Assembly: GCA_949317995.1 (NCBI GenBank) | Contig: OX439036.1 | Coordinates: forward strand, 26,681,854-26,745,853 | Length of the DNA: 64,000 bases | Source of the DNA: Acholoe squamosa | Taxonomy: Eukaryota; Annelida; Polychaeta; Phyllodocida; Polynoidae | Direction of reading: 5' to 3' | Part shown: positions 34,049-48,538 of the stretch, one piece after another | Layout: the number at the start of each line of letters is the position of its first letter | Position numbering within the stretch: the first letter of the stretch is position 1 | The notes under the pieces: model-generated | What the model was told of the DNA's origin: nothing | Databases searched by the model: none | What the model saw: only the letters and a program-made list of their open reading frames with translations | Translations under genes and position numbers: made by a program

Positions 34049-35393
34049 CACTATAGTTTGATGGCGGTGCATTTAAATCGAAAAAAGTACATCCAACTGC
34101 TGTTTACAGCAGAGCCAGGCTTACAGGAAACCATACAGTGGGCGGAGACGTGAGGACAACCCACTTAGGAAAGCCTTAATGTGGCTATGATTGAGAATCA
34201 AGGTTCCCAGTTGCCTCAGGGGGAGACCCTGGAGCCACCTGATATCTCCTACAGGTAGAACTCCTACACCGCACACCTGATAGAGCGTCCTCTGGTGGGA
34301 AGTGCCCCTATGAACCTGATTTTAGAACTCTGTCCAAAGGACCAGCGCTAACACGCCCTTAGCAGGGGCGTGATAGTGAGGGGACCCTTTAGGGTGATCA
34401 GTTGGGGGTAGGGTCTATAGCCTAATGGTGATAGGGGGAGTGGGACTTGGTACTGCCCTGCTAGACCTTGATATGTGGCCATGTAGCTGTGACGTTTATG
34501 GTTGTCACAAAAGCCTTTAACAGAGGTCGGTCTAAACTTAACAATGGACATCACATGGATGCCATATGGCTTCCCTCAACTTCTTCATTTAAAAACGGAC
34601 GGATCTGTTTATGCTACTTATTGTGACACAGGTCCCTCTCTCATAGTAGCATTTTCTTATACTAGTTACAAAATTAGAGGGCTTCTAGTGGGAAGTCTCA
34701 AGCTCCTTACATGGATAACATGCCTCCTTACAAAAGTCACCATATTCGTATACTACTCACATATAAGAGTAGAAGAAGAGTGTATAGAGACATGCTATAT
34801 CAATTTTTTTGTTCTAAAGGCGTCATGTAAAGCTAACACAAGTTTAATATCCATCGCCATATGGTGGATGATCGTATTTAAGTTTTAATAATACGTCCTG
34901 TCGTCATAGAAACACGGTCTCTCTGAATATAATATGGCTGAATTATTGAGTGTTATGTAATAGCTCCTATGATCCGTTCCGCGTTGTCAAAAGACTAGAG
35001 AATTTCTACTGATACAAGGTTATTACAGTGCAGCTCTGGGACAGGTGAAGAATACGTCTTTCTGAATTTAGTTATTCCTGCAGCAGACACAGAAGTACGG
35101 CCTCTTCAAATGTTGGGAACAAAGCACTCTTTATCTATACCAACATGAGAAAACACACACCAATATGAATAGACTCTAAAAGGACCTATTTCTAGCAAAA
35201 CACATGCCCCTGAAGCTACCTAGCAGGTTTGGTCGTCTCTCAATAAAGCCCCATTGAGAAATATTATCAAGAGATGGGTAAGCGTAATGCTGACTGGTAT
35301 TTACATTAAAGCCGAGCGCATATTAAGACTGCCTCAAGCCACGAGCAGCTCCAGCTCCAGCCGAGCAGCTCAGGGAAAATAGCTAATACATAT

Positions 35394-35612
35394 ACAGTAA
35401 AACCCAGGGTATAAGCCGCATCTGCATATATAAGCCACACCCTGAGTTCTAGGGAATGCTATAAGCCACACCTGAAGCCTGAGATGGTTGCCATTCCTTC
35501 CTTTAGTGTATATGTACAAAGCCCCTCGTATAAGCCGCACCTTGAGTTCAGAACATGCTACAAGCCTCAGCAAGGGCCTGAAATGGTCTCTTAGTCGTGG
35601 TTTATACACAGA
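35394..35612. mobile_element. TATAAGCCGC-type repeat
   Basis: GTATAAGCCGCA, ATATAAGCCACACC, ATAAGCCACACC and GTATAAGCCGCACC recur between ACAGTAAAACCCAGG and GTCGTGGTTTATACAC. It resembles the element at 11845-12040 but is more diverged. Confidence 0.6.
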
Positions 35613-37397
35613 GATACAATATGACAATGTGGGCTCTATACCTTTTCAAGTTGTATATATGCGAGTCATAACATTCACTATGGGACACAGGGAACACCAG
35701 AGATGAAAGAATCTTATTCACACAAAATACCAAGGACGCGGTGCGCTAGGGTGATGCATTATAGAGCTGCTCGGTAGAGCTGCTCCGCAGACATACCTCA
35801 GGGGCTCTGTGTAACAAGAGCAGCCCATTTATCACGTGACACTTTACCCCAGGGACTCTGTGGAAAGGGAAAACAAGGCTTACATGTACAGAAGTGGGCA
35901 TTGGATGATTGCGAAGGAGGCGAAGAAATATATGGAAAGGAATTCAAAAGGCACAGCATGCGATGAAATGGAATTAGAAGGAGATACTGTGGATCCATGA
36001 GGGGAAAGTAGATAAGTGATGGGGCTATGTTATGTCTTCCCACTGTGGTGGAATGCTTGTTGCTACAGACAGTAGTCTTTCTATGCACTGTTTATGATTC
36101 CTCTGCCCTCTGCAGACATGTATATATTACCTCGTTATATCTCATTTCACTTTAGCCTGTTAGGCATTTTGACAACATACACTGACCTTAAACACCCTCC
36201 CCCCATAATCTTTGGAATCTTTTACAATGGGTATCCAATCTCCTGGTCAATCTGCAAGACGCTAGGCCACCTCAGGAGGCCCTATTACACATGTAAGTAG
36301 GATGGATGGGATAGGGAGGGTGTGACCTTGACTTATCAAAGAAAAGAGTTAGCGACGTCTTAGGTGGCTATCAGGTAGACTGGTCACGTTTACATCACAC
36401 AGCAGGGCCTGGCATAAGTGAGCACAGATTAAAGATGCAACTTCAGCTAAACTGTCCAATAGGAAAATGATTGATTGATGATACCTTGGCAAAAGTAACC
36501 TATTTCTCAATTACATGCCATGCAATATTTTGATGTGAAAGTACCCTTTGTGTGTAAATAGAGGACACCTGGATAAAGGATATCCCTTCTCTAGCGCAGG
36601 AAATCCAAGGCCACATTGCCTATACCGATATTGTATAACATAAGGGGGCTACATCAGCTTACCCTCTACCATGATATCCCTATTCATGCCACGGCTAAAC
36701 CGTGTATTGCTTAGCCACAATGTGCCACTAATGAGCCATGAAGGAACCTATACTACAGAGGTGACCACTCATCCATGACAAACCAAAACACTAACTCAGT
36801 GCTAAGTTATCCAGTTGTTTTAGTGTCGGCCTACAGTAAAAATTCTGAGTCTAAATATGCATATTTCAAGCTGAGAAATACTGATATTGTTTTTAAAAGT
36901 TGGGAAATACTTTTAGGCTGTGTTACCCTTTATGAATATGATATGACTGAAAAAGGATACAATTTTAGCTGGGATACGATCTTTAAGTGAGGACTGCATC
37001 TACGTGCAGCAACATTTCCTCAGGAGCTATAAAAACTTGTATACACTATCTCAGTGTTGATAGCAAGATGATGAAGGATATAGACATTTAAGGTTGTCAT
37101 TTTATTACAGATTAATGTTCTCAAACGGCGAACCATATAATCCATAAAAAGATAACATTGTCACATAGGTTCTTTTCTACATAGTTTGATGAACCGAGAT
37201 GACAATGCTAAAAATGACAGGCTAAAATCCTTGCTCATGTTGGGAAGTCCTTGTGAATTTATAAACATATCCGCCTGGGACTCACCAAAATTGGCCAATG
37301 AGTAAATTATTCATAAAAAGATGTCATCTCTGATTTGCAAAGATTTTCTGCTTCAAAGCGGTTCTGATCTGCAGGACACCATAAACATTCCCCATTG

Positions 37398-37425
37398 ACA
37401 GTATATCCCATGGAGGATATACTGT
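37398..37425. repeat. Perfect 11-bp inverted repeat
   Basis: ACAGTATATCC and GGATATACTGT flank CATGGA. It is a short isolated hairpin of unknown role. Confidence 0.8.
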
Positions 37426-38486
37426 GGACCTGATAAGGAAGCCATATTCCTCCAGGTGGTGGTCGTTGTGGCTATTTATTGTACTCCTGAATATGAGAAG
37501 CAAGATTTGGAGCTGATATCCCCTCCTTCAGCCCTCAAACCTCCCATCTACTTACGCCAGACCCAAGTCATAATTCATTCAGACAAACGACCCACCAGCG
37601 ATCCTAGCCCCTTTGGGAATCAACGTATCAAACTCTCCGATGACCATGGCAAATTAATAGCAAGTAGGGGAGGCACTCCAATGCCTATACGCTTAGCCTT
37701 CAGGCAGTGGGCGACATCTTAGCCCGCCCCAGCCACTTTCGGTCCCTAACAAAAGTAGACAAGAGTGGCTTCAGCTGACACCTCATTTACCTTAGTTCTC
37801 TCCTTTTTTTCGACAGACCAGGTTAAATTGATTTTTATTTATTGTGGCGATCACCTTTATATCGCCCACAGATATTTGGGGACAACTGGGCAACCAGTGG
37901 TATTACACCTCTTTGAGATAAAATATAGCTAGCATATCTTTAAGCAATACTGCGGGGTTCTCAATGATAGAGATAACAAAGATAAATCTACCCATTGTGC
38001 ATGAAGGCATCAAAGAGTGATTGGTCGAAATTACTTGAAAGTTTACCTGCCGTAGAGGCATCTTCCACTAACCTCCTTCTGCTACAAGCAATCTCGTCCC
38101 TGATAACATGCTTCAGGCCTAACATCTACTACTCCATTTTACATTCACAATGAAAGGTTTCTGAGGGCTCTTTGAGATTCTTCATCCCTCATGTATACGG
38201 CTAGCTTAAGGGTTTTCCTTAGGGTACAGACTTCTTGTTCCATACCACTGTCTTATCAGTTATTCCCCAGGGCGGAGGAGATCGCGCCTTGCCTTCCCAA
38301 GTCTCTCCTTTATCTCCAATAAATACGATGTCTCCCCAAGACATACAAAGTCGAATTGTACTTTTTAAATCACAAGGAACACGGGTGTGGACCCGCACAG
38401 GGAAAGTTTCTGTACCTTTTATTTCTTAAGGATGATACAGTCTGTCATATAGAGTATGATGGACAATATATCTGATGGGAGGTGTG

Positions 38487-38849
38487 CTTAGGCCAAAAAA
38501 GAAGTTTGTTTCCGGTCACCCGACCGTGTTCAGCTCAATGGGGCCAACCTCAGATTTTTTTTTAAATTTTTCCCAATTTGTTGAACATTTTTTGATGATT
38601 TTTTTTTTCAAAAGTTTTAAAGATTCACTTCCAAAATTGTTATTTGACATATATGGACACATTTCCCCATGGATTTCCATATCCCAGGCAGGAAATCAAC
38701 GTTTATAACGATCATCAGTGAAAAAACAGCAATATATATGAATATGTGAGACCTTGGATACAATTTTTTTTTGAATAAAAAAAAACTCGAACTACCGACC
38801 TCAACCTTTTTGACCATGTTTCCAGAAACACAGCTTTTTTAGGCCTTAG
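38487..38849. mobile_element. CTTAGGCCAAAAAA-ended MITE
   Basis: The left end CTTAGGCCAAAAAAGAAGTT continues TGTTTCCGG. The right end, read inward, is CTAAGGCCTAAAAAAGCTGT continuing GTTTCTGG. The interior is T- and A-rich with no coding frame. I recall similar ends from repeats of other marine invertebrates but cannot check this. Confidence 0.78.
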
Positions 38850-40438
38850 TTCCATTAAGAACAGGAGTGTGTTTTGTATCAGTACTTTTTATCATCACAC
38901 AGAAGTCATACATTTGCTCCTAGTATTGTATTGTATCACATATGGCAAGCCATGGACGTACAGCGGAAATGCCACCATAATAATTGAAAGGCAGACAGAA
39001 GCAAAGGTTCTGAGAAATCAATTTGATGGTCTTCCGCTTTCTTCCACCCTGTTCTTTATAGTGAAGTATGTGTGGACGTATGGGTAATTATCACAGGTTG
39101 ATGCTTCACATATATGCGTGTTCTCATCTCTTATGTACTGCTACATACATTTATGTAGAACTCGCTGGTAACAAGCTCCAGCAATGGCCGCGCCCATGGG
39201 ACAACCTTCTATCTCGGAATAAAGAGCCACTGATTAACTATGGGAAATAAATCCTTCGAAGTATACATGGTTATCTGATAGACGTATCTTGCATCGCTCC
39301 TGTACATAGATAAGCCTCATCCTCTGCAGGAGTAGTCTGTAGTAGACGTGTATATTGAATATTAATGCAAACAGAGCCATCTAGGAACATGACCACCCTT
39401 ATTGAATGGGCAACCAGGGGCATATATCCCCCCCATTCCCGCCTGTCCTACGGTCTATATCCAACGATGTATATACTACGCTGTTCTGTTTATCCCATTG
39501 GCACAAGTCCCATCGAAATGACTAGCCTCAAGGAGATTGACAAGACCCAATTTAATCATCCAGACTTCCTCAATGTCCTCAGAGTGAAAACACTGAGGAA
39601 TTCAGGGGGCAAATAAGAGATCGGCTTGGCCGTTGTGAGAGGAATAGCAATTGAAGGCTGCATCTTTGGTAATCCGATTTACTCCGAGTGTGGCCGACGT
39701 TTTACAGTGTTTTTACTGTTTCCAAACCCACGCCTACAACCTATTGGTCTGCCAAACATGCCACCCAAATAACAACGTCGATAAAGCGATCATAATATTA
39801 TTGTGACAGGGCGGGGATATCCAGCCAGTTTTCTGTCAGGTAATATTTGATTGTTGTAAATGGTCGGACAGCTTTATAACACAACTAAAATTCACATCGA
39901 ATACCGTTTATCACATCCTTACATACAATCAATATCATGCGCCCCTATATATCTCTATTGATATTTATCGTCGATGTTTCACATATATGCAAATGGCGCG
40001 GCCAGAGTGATGACCAGCTTGGGTTCTGTTATCCCGTGGAGACTACGTCTAGCATTACTAGCTTGGAAAGATACATTTCTCGAGAAGCCTATCACACTCA
40101 GCACCTTTTCAATATAAATGTATTTTAGTGAACAACTGAAAACCACACCGGGTCCTTTTCCAGCCCATGCGAGCTCCTATCAAATTGAGTTTGCGGTGTT
40201 ATGAATCTCGTATACTGCTCCAGAGGGACACGTGAATAGCAACTGGTACCAGATAAACCATTTACTAAGGCTGATTCCCAGCACGCACCCACACCACAGG
40301 AGCACATAACACGTCCTGGCATTAACGAGACCAAACCATGGAGGAACCACAGCAGTAGCTATCAGGGACCATATGGTCTACTAACTATTCTGATCACGCT
40401 GCTATTGTAGCTGTGGGTAGCTATAACTAAGTGTAGAT

Positions 40439-42076
40439 TAGGGATGTCATCGATATTCATAATATCTAAATATCGGCAACATGGCAATGTTGAATATCGT
40501 ATCGGCATCGTCATAATATCGATATATATGTGACCAGGCAAACAAAAACACTCCTCTGCAGTGAAATTTATTATCAAAGTTCATGTTTAAAATGAGACAT
40601 CATTGGCTCAAATTTTCTTAGTAGTATGTCAGAACCCCTCCTTGAACATAGGTCATTATTCATATCTGAAATCAACGATTTTAGCTTTAAATACATTATA
40701 AACCATAATAGTTTTTGGTTTTTGGTGAGTATTCCCAAATATTAACATAAAAAATGCAAATTTTGATTGTTAGAATGGTTGCCATGACAACCAGGAACAG
40801 GCATATAGGTTGATTTCTCATGAAAAATGTTCACTTTACTATCCAAATATAGGCCATTTCTACTGAAAATGGTGCATTTTAAATAAGACCATTCAATTCT
40901 GCATAAAAAAAATTTGCTTAATGTATTTTTATACTGATTTTAGAGTAACTTTGCCCCTCTAATGCCCCCTGGTGGCCAAATGGGGAATTAAAAATCCCCT
41001 GCGGAGGGGTGTTCTTGCTTGATGGGTCACATATAATGAGCCACTTTCCCAACTTTTCATATTTCTCTGATGAAATCCTTGGACAGAACAGATAAATATG
41101 GACATATTTGGTATCACATCAAAGCCTACGACATCAGCAATGCAATGGGACAAATATTACTTGCTTTGTTGTTACTTAAAGTTAGTACGTCCGAAAATGT
41201 TATTTTCTAATTCCTGCTTAAATCTGTTCCAAACACTTTATTGATTTCATATTAAAAGGGTAAGTAATGATAAAATGTGATTCATGGGCAGAAAAAGGTC
41301 AGGCTTAGGGAACCATAAAATTCAGCCTCAGGCTTCCTCCAGTGCATTTTTAATAGTTGCAACTTAATGTGTGCCCTCCAAAATGTGCACCTTAGGCTTA
41401 AATCAATCAATAACATTAAGATTTTAATGGAATTACTGAAAATAGGGATGGTTAAAGTGTTCAGTTGAGTAATAATAGGCTATTTGAACATCACGTCACG
41501 TTTTAGAGAAGATTTATTTTTCTAACCCAATCATTGGATATACTAACTTTAATGCATTCAAAAAAATAAGCTTTCTGTCTGCTTAGAAATGGATTTAGGC
41601 CAAACAGATTGATAAAGCTTTCTCTTATATATTCATCTTCATACCTTCCCTCCCATGCTAGACAATCTATACCAGTGATAGCATAACTAGAGGGAGTAGG
41701 TTGCTAACCAGTGTTAGAATGCTTATTAGGTAAAATATAGTTGTAAATAAATTCCTATTAGAGCACATATATGAGACATTCAATAATGTGCACATTAAAA
41801 TGGCTCTTAAAATAATTATGACAGTCTAGATTATATCTCCAAAGATATTCTTTCCTATGTGCTCTTTTTCTACAATTGCTATATACCTGAGCCAGTGAAT
41901 TGAACCATTGATGATTGACTTCTTCCCCTCCACTTAATATAGTTACTTATTTATGCCAACTTTGTAGTGCACATACACTTTTAAAAATTATCAAAATATC
42001 ACAATAAATCGCAATATTGAGACAGAATATCGTGATAATCCCCATCGGAAAAATATGGATGTCAATGACATCCCTA
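40439..42076. mobile_element. 1638-bp non-autonomous hAT-like transposon
   Basis: The left end is TAGGGATGTCATCGATAT, and the right end read inward is TAGGGATGTCATTGACAT, with the first 12 bases identical. The 8-bp sequence GTGTAGAT stands directly outside both ends (40431-40438 and 42077-42084); an 8-bp target duplication is the hAT hallmark. The subterminal regions are rich in ATATCG-type palindromes. The interior is AT-rich with no frame longer than about 70 codons, so it must depend on a transposase made elsewhere. The exact duplication suggests a fairly recent insertion. Confidence 0.9.
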
Positions 42077-45000
42077 GTGTAGATACAAGAGCCAAAGTGG
42101 CAGAGAAGTTAGTGACCTTGGGTATAGGTCTTAGCACGGACACTCAGTGGGTCAGCCATTTTGGATTTCGCTGGTTGAGGTCAAATTCGCTGATAAGACG
42201 TATACCATAATGGGTACGTTATCCCTAAATAACACCAACTTCCAGGGACAAACTGGTTCCCATGTTATCAGCTCTTATCAGTGCATGTCGCCACAACCAG
42301 CTCCAGTCACACAGGTTGCCTCGTCACGTGATACGCAGTAGCAAACTGTGGTAAAATAAATCCTAGCATGACACAAGACTTTTACCATCAATTTCAATCA
42401 AGGTTTATCCCTCACGTGAGACCTTTTAAGTTACCTGATGGTTGAACGTGCCAAAACCTATGGAAACAGCCATCCAGGCAGGAGGAGCAAAAACTCAGTT
42501 TCAGCAGCGTCAGTGTAATGGAGGTGCAGTGTGGTATGTAGAGCCTGGGAGGTGCAGGTCGTTAACAGAAGGCAGTTACCATCGTCATCAGGCGCACTCA
42601 TAATTAAGTTTCACCTTAACGCTTTTATGTCTAAGTGCAGGCCAGCATTCGGTACGATCATAATGCCCGGTTACAACACTTGCCTTGAGTGGTTCTCATT
42701 AGAATACGAATCAAGTGACTGATGGTAAGGCGGTATGTAATACTGATGCTACATTGTCGACTGGCTCATAATTGTTGGAACTAACTAACTTTAACTGGTG
42801 TAATGCCAGCGCCGAGGGAATGCAATTATTGTTTAATTAGCACAGCATCTGCTATGCTATAAACCATGATATAGTAATCTCGATCCATCACATCATTATC
42901 TAGAGGCAGAGATTTCTTTCACGCTGAACTAATTTCATTTCTCCTGCCTCTCAGCATCAGTACCTATTGTGATTGAGCCGAGAGCGACCACTGTCAACAT
43001 TGAGAGAGAAAACAAAACAGATAGGGTGTCATGATGAAAGACAACAGACTCACAAATGAGAAAAAAGATACCAAAGAAAGAAATCGGACCCAATCACGCC
43101 TACTGCAATGGCTGCCACGAGGCCAGACGACAATTGACTATCAGTATCACTGTTTCAATCACGCACCATCAGCGCCCCTACAGGGACGCCGAAGAAGAAC
43201 GACACGCAGGCGTAGACGCAGACTGTACCAGATACTGTTCAAAGCAAACATACAGTCTGTATTTCCAGCAAACAGTACAGTATACTTTGTACCTGCGAAA
43301 AGCGATCTCAAATAGTAACAAAGGACAACGATGATCAGCAAATTTAATAAGGTTGAAGTGAAGGACATGGGGTAGAAAAGCTTGAATTTTACTTTGCTAA
43401 AATTCCATCATAGGGACGACAGGGGGGGGGGGAGAGCTGTATATCTCGAGCCGCTTGATTCAGGCTCGTGTCAAGCGGGGACAGCGGGAAAGAGACTTCT
43501 AATAGAGCACTGGGGATCAAAGAACCTGATACGGAGCTACTCAGCCACTGTTAGACGCCATGCGCCCCCTGTGATCTGCCAGTCGGTATTGGCAGTTGAC
43601 TCCCAACTTTCAGGACGTCTCCAGTTCCTCGACTTAGTACCAATGGTCCAGATTCCGAGGCGAATGTGGCTCATGGCTCATGGCAGGGGACGGGTGATCG
43701 GAGAGCGGTGGTATACGACTGGGTATGGGTCGAAAGACAACATTGATTGCAATAAAGATTACTACTGATATAATTTGCATGCAGTGTTCTTCTGAAGGCC
43801 TTCACAACACATATTGTTATATTGCAGATAATATCAAATGGCTTCGTTCTACCATTAAGACCATTGGTTCTATATATGCACTAAATATGCTGGATCCTCG
43901 ACTTCGCTGTGAATAGTGGTTAATTATAATAAGTGCACTGATCAAACCCCTTAGCAAATGAGTTATAATCGACTTTATTGGCTTCGCTTCTCATTATGGA
44001 CACTCATGGGCCCATTAGATGTCCAGCAGAGTAGCTATTTTGTCTTTATAGCCCCTTCTCCAGTGCACCAGCTACCCAAATCTGAATTGCATAAGCTATG
44101 AATAGACTGATCCACCAGCCTATGCATTGCAATGGCCCCCGGACCACCGACAGTGTTGATAGACCTGCTCGTCTTTATGCGTTCTCAGCCCTGGAGGAGG
44201 CTCACCCTGGGGGTGAGGTCAGGGATACAGGAGGTGGGGTGGAGAGTGAGAGGGTATAAAACTAAGCAGACTTTCATGAAGGAAGTGGCAGTCTGGACGT
44301 GGTCGATAAATCCATTTGTGTGTGAGGACAGCCAATATATTAAGGGCTGACTCCGATACGACTAGGCTAGTGCCCCCCCCCCCCATCACTCCTCCAGGGG
44401 TGAATGATCCCTCCACCAATCCCACCAGACCCCAGGCCATTCCTCCAGTGTATGGCTCGCGGGAAATCGGGCTGTCACCCCCTGCAGGCTTAACTGTCCA
44501 CCAGTGGCTTACAGCGGCATTCGCCAGTGCCAGCATCTCCAGTGGATACATCTCCCGGCCACGGCTAATGGAAAACATATATCAAGCACTGGATGGCCCT
44601 CTCTGTACTAAACATGTCAAAGACAAAAGTTATGGCGCCTCTTTTCAATTTCAATATAAATTCAATACTGATAGATTACCGGGTAGTAACTTTACGCAGG
44701 ACGATCAGTGGATAATGGCGGACCTAATGGAATTGCATGGTTAAGAGAATGGGATTCACCTGAATGTGCCTATTGGGGGAAAATGCCCTCCTACACATGA
44801 AACAAGTTTAAAGTAGAGGCACCCATGATGGGCACAAACTTCTAGTATATACTTCTTGAACCATTCTCGTATCAGAGGAACAGAAGACATACCTCTGCAG
44901 TATGTATGCATAAGGTCTCCAGTATTACTATTTGCGTCAGAGGATGTCATACCTATTTACATTGAGAAGTCACATAGGGTACGGGACATTCTCCTAAGGT

Positions 45001-48000
45001 TTCCAAGATACAGCCTCACGTCTTCCTCCGCACACAAACTAGTCATGGGGTCATTGAGCCCTGGTCTGACCTGTCAGACCACTGCCATTACATACATAAG
45101 GGAACACTTACTAAGAATACACCCTGAGAAGCTATGAGATACAAAAAAATAGACAAGTACTCTGTAGGATAAAGTATCAGATGACAGGGTCAACAGAGGG
45201 GGACTGTGCTGGAGCGGTAAAGGTAGGGGCTATATGGGTTAGGCCTATTAGGTTACAATCAATATGGGTGATGGAAGTGCCTCATAATGTATAGGCTGTC
45301 TGCAAAGTATGTCTACTTGTTTCTATTTGGTCTGAAGGTTGGGGTCGTTGGGTTGTATTTCAGGACCAGCCCCTAAATTTACCCTTCACCTACATCCACC
45401 AGATGCGTTCTCCCATTCCCATACCCCATCTCGGCCGTCTTCTTGCCCCTCCCACTTGATCCGTGTAACATGCATTAAGGATACATTCCAGATCCTGACA
45501 AAAACAGGAGCTGTCAGGAGGAGATTTCTCAGACCCTGGCAAAGACCCTCTAACACAAGGGGTCCCATTTGTAAGGTTTATTTTCTCATCGTCATGTCCC
45601 CCCGCCTGGGTTATTCTCGTGTGATAACCTGAGCCCCCATTAAACATGTCCAGCCCCCAGGAGAAGTAGGCAATAAAGCTACTTAACAGAACAGTCATAG
45701 GCGTATACATGTCAGATTTTGTTTTTCATGACCAAGTCTGTATCACATTAACTTGAGCCGATTTAGACTTCCATACAGTGATACTGCTCCTTAATTGTGT
45801 ATCCTTTTACATGCTGTCCTTCACAAATCCCACATCCTTAAACTTGGGACATGTGGCACTTGGGCACCAACCACTACTCAGCTAGAGAAGAAATCTCAAG
45901 GCTAAACCCACCCCTGACTCCGTCATCACATCCGCCTGCAACAAACCACCTTCTCCATATACTACTCACTCCACGTTTACGGCTGCCTGTGGAGTGGGGT
46001 GTGGTCGGATAATGGTTCTGGTTGGCAGGAGCAGGGGGAGGAGGGTGGTTTAAGACACTTACATGGGGTCCAACTCACGCGACATGCCGTGTGGACGACC
46101 CCTACTCTGTCTACACGGAGGACACTGGAGGGACCGGCGAAAGGTCAAAGTACAGAAAGAACTGAGGTCCATTTACTTTAGAGGAAATACTTATAAAAAA
46201 GCACCTCCCTGTAGGCCAAGTGGGCCGAGGACCTAGGCACTAATTTGCCAGTTGATAGAACACCTGAAGCCCGTTTACTATGAAGAATCAGGCAGGGATT
46301 GAGAGTGGGGGCTGGGTGGTGGTGGCCTCTCTACCTATCCTGTGTCCATCAGGCCCATGGTCCATCGTGTGTCTGGGTGCTAAGGTAGCCTGACCCTGTA
46401 TTCCTCCCACCCTCCACCCCTTCACCTTCACTAACCACTGCTGATTGGATCTACGCCAAGGCTACCTTATCATCCCACCGTCCCCGACCTTTGCCATCCC
46501 CTGGAGGGACCTACAGACCCCGCCATTTCCAGCCCCATCAGGTCCTGTCTCCGTGCCCTGATGGTACAAGATACTAACCCAAAGGTCCTAAGGCACAGCG
46601 AGGTAGTTTTGGGTGTAGAGGAAGTGAACGGATACAGGTACCCTGGTGGTTATTGCCCGCTCCAGGGTATAAAGGAAGCTACCATTGGGTACTATGGGTT
46701 GGTTTCGGTTGATTTTACCTCCACTAATAGTATTAAAAGTACTGTATTTGATTGCACACTCAGTTCTTTCTCTGGTACCTCTTACTATGACCCACACTTC
46801 TGCAGTGCAGTTACAGGCTGTGGCCCGGTCTGCAGAAATATGCAGCAGTCTTATGATGGAGGCCGGGTGACGTCCTCTTTCTGCACATCAAACCTTGGGA
46901 AATAGACCTCAGCTCGCTGCTACAACACCAATCTCCCCTCTCCCCCGACTCTAGCCGCTGCCTGCACCTCATACTTCAAAGTGCAATTATCACACCAACC
47001 TCCCATCCACCCTGTGGTCTCGGCAAGGCAGCTGTTATTAAATCAACCCATGCTGGAGAAGGATTAAGACAAGGACAGTATGGCAGGCAGGCTCATTCTT
47101 AATTCATAATACTCAGATCCCCAGTGCACGGGTAACACATCTCCCCCTCCCGTTGCACATATTAAGACGTTGATCTGTCACACCACACCATACTAATGGG
47201 CCAGTGTTAATTGTCCTTCTTCCTACAGCCTGCCATCACTGACGCTACATCTGACAGCTAAAATCCCTTTACTGAAACCTATCAGCTTCATGGATTTCAA
47301 GTTTCGAGAACTGCCATGACCATATTAATTAACTTATTTGATTCCAATTGCCATTTGTCAAAAAGATGCGACACGTCTCCCATCTTATCACCTTCCCAGC
47401 CGGTGGGCATCCAACATAGGCGTCGTGGTCCCTATAGAGCCGCTAGCTTGCTCAAAGATAGCGAAGGTGGAAATTAAAGAGCAACTTGTCTGACACAGGG
47501 GAAGCAAGCTGTAGTCTAGGGTGGTGTGGATAACATTAGACACTACTGTGGTGACGGTTTCAGGCCACAGCTGAAGATTTAATTCAGTCCATCTTGTTAT
47601 AAACTAGTTTAAATATCAGGGCCCATAATATTCAAGATTTCGCTGTTCCATAAACGGGTGTTGTTTCAATTTGGAATAGTCTGTAATAGGTGAAATATGG
47701 CTTAATGTCTGTGTTGGAAGGCTCCCAATGAGATATTCCTAATAGATAGACGAGGAAGTTGATTTCCGCGTCTTACTTTCACGTGTTTTTTTCTTATTTC
47801 ATTTATATGGGTCACACCTGCGTATTATAGAAAGAAACAGGTACGTTCAATGTCATATATTCAGCCATTGGAATCGGATTATCAACGAGTCGGGTATTTA
47901 TGTGGATGTCTCCCAAAAGATGTAATCAATTTAACTACGTTTCAGTAAAGCACTATAGTCGGAATTTCGAAACAATGTGAAAGTCGGTAGCAATGTTCAG

Positions 48001-48507
48001 CCGAAGCATGATCACAAATAAGTGTAGCCTCGACACTCTCTGTGATTCAACTTCAAGATTTTGTGCACCCGACTGTAAAGATAACCCTGGGGAGTTCTTA
48101 AGGTTTTCAATACCGAGTTTCAGAAGACTCTTTGCACTAACTCTCTGTGGCAAACACAGTCTCTTCTAGTCGATTCCTTTGCTGTTAAGGCTGTGTTGAA
48201 TGTAGGTATTGACTGTGCCCCTACATCCCAGTGTCCCAATGCTCCATCCCTCTCGCCCTTCTTCCTCTGTAAATGCCCTCAGCCATTAAATAAACAGCAG
48301 GGCGCCGACCCGAATTGATTTCACTCGAAACACGTCATAATACAATTGTCTTCAGCTTGGGGCTGTCTGGTCGTACCTCCCAGGCCCCCTTACAGGACAG
48401 CACAAAATAACAATCTTCCCTCACACATACACAATATCCAAACTCCAAAGGTTGCATAAAGGGCATAACTAACGCCTATTTCACACACACTTCGGTATTT
48501 TCTGTCT

Positions 48508-48538
48508 TTATCTGTACCCTCTGAGAGGGTACAGATAA
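48508..48538. repeat. Perfect 14-bp hairpin
   Basis: The arms TTATCTGTACCCTC and GAGGGTACAGATAA are separated only by TGA. There is no poly-T tail and no gene nearby. Confidence 0.9.

Noticed and set aside
46561-46905. Plus-strand frame of 114 codons with several cysteines
   Set aside because: No family resemblance, no convincing splice sites or start context, and a length expected by chance in this amount of DNA.
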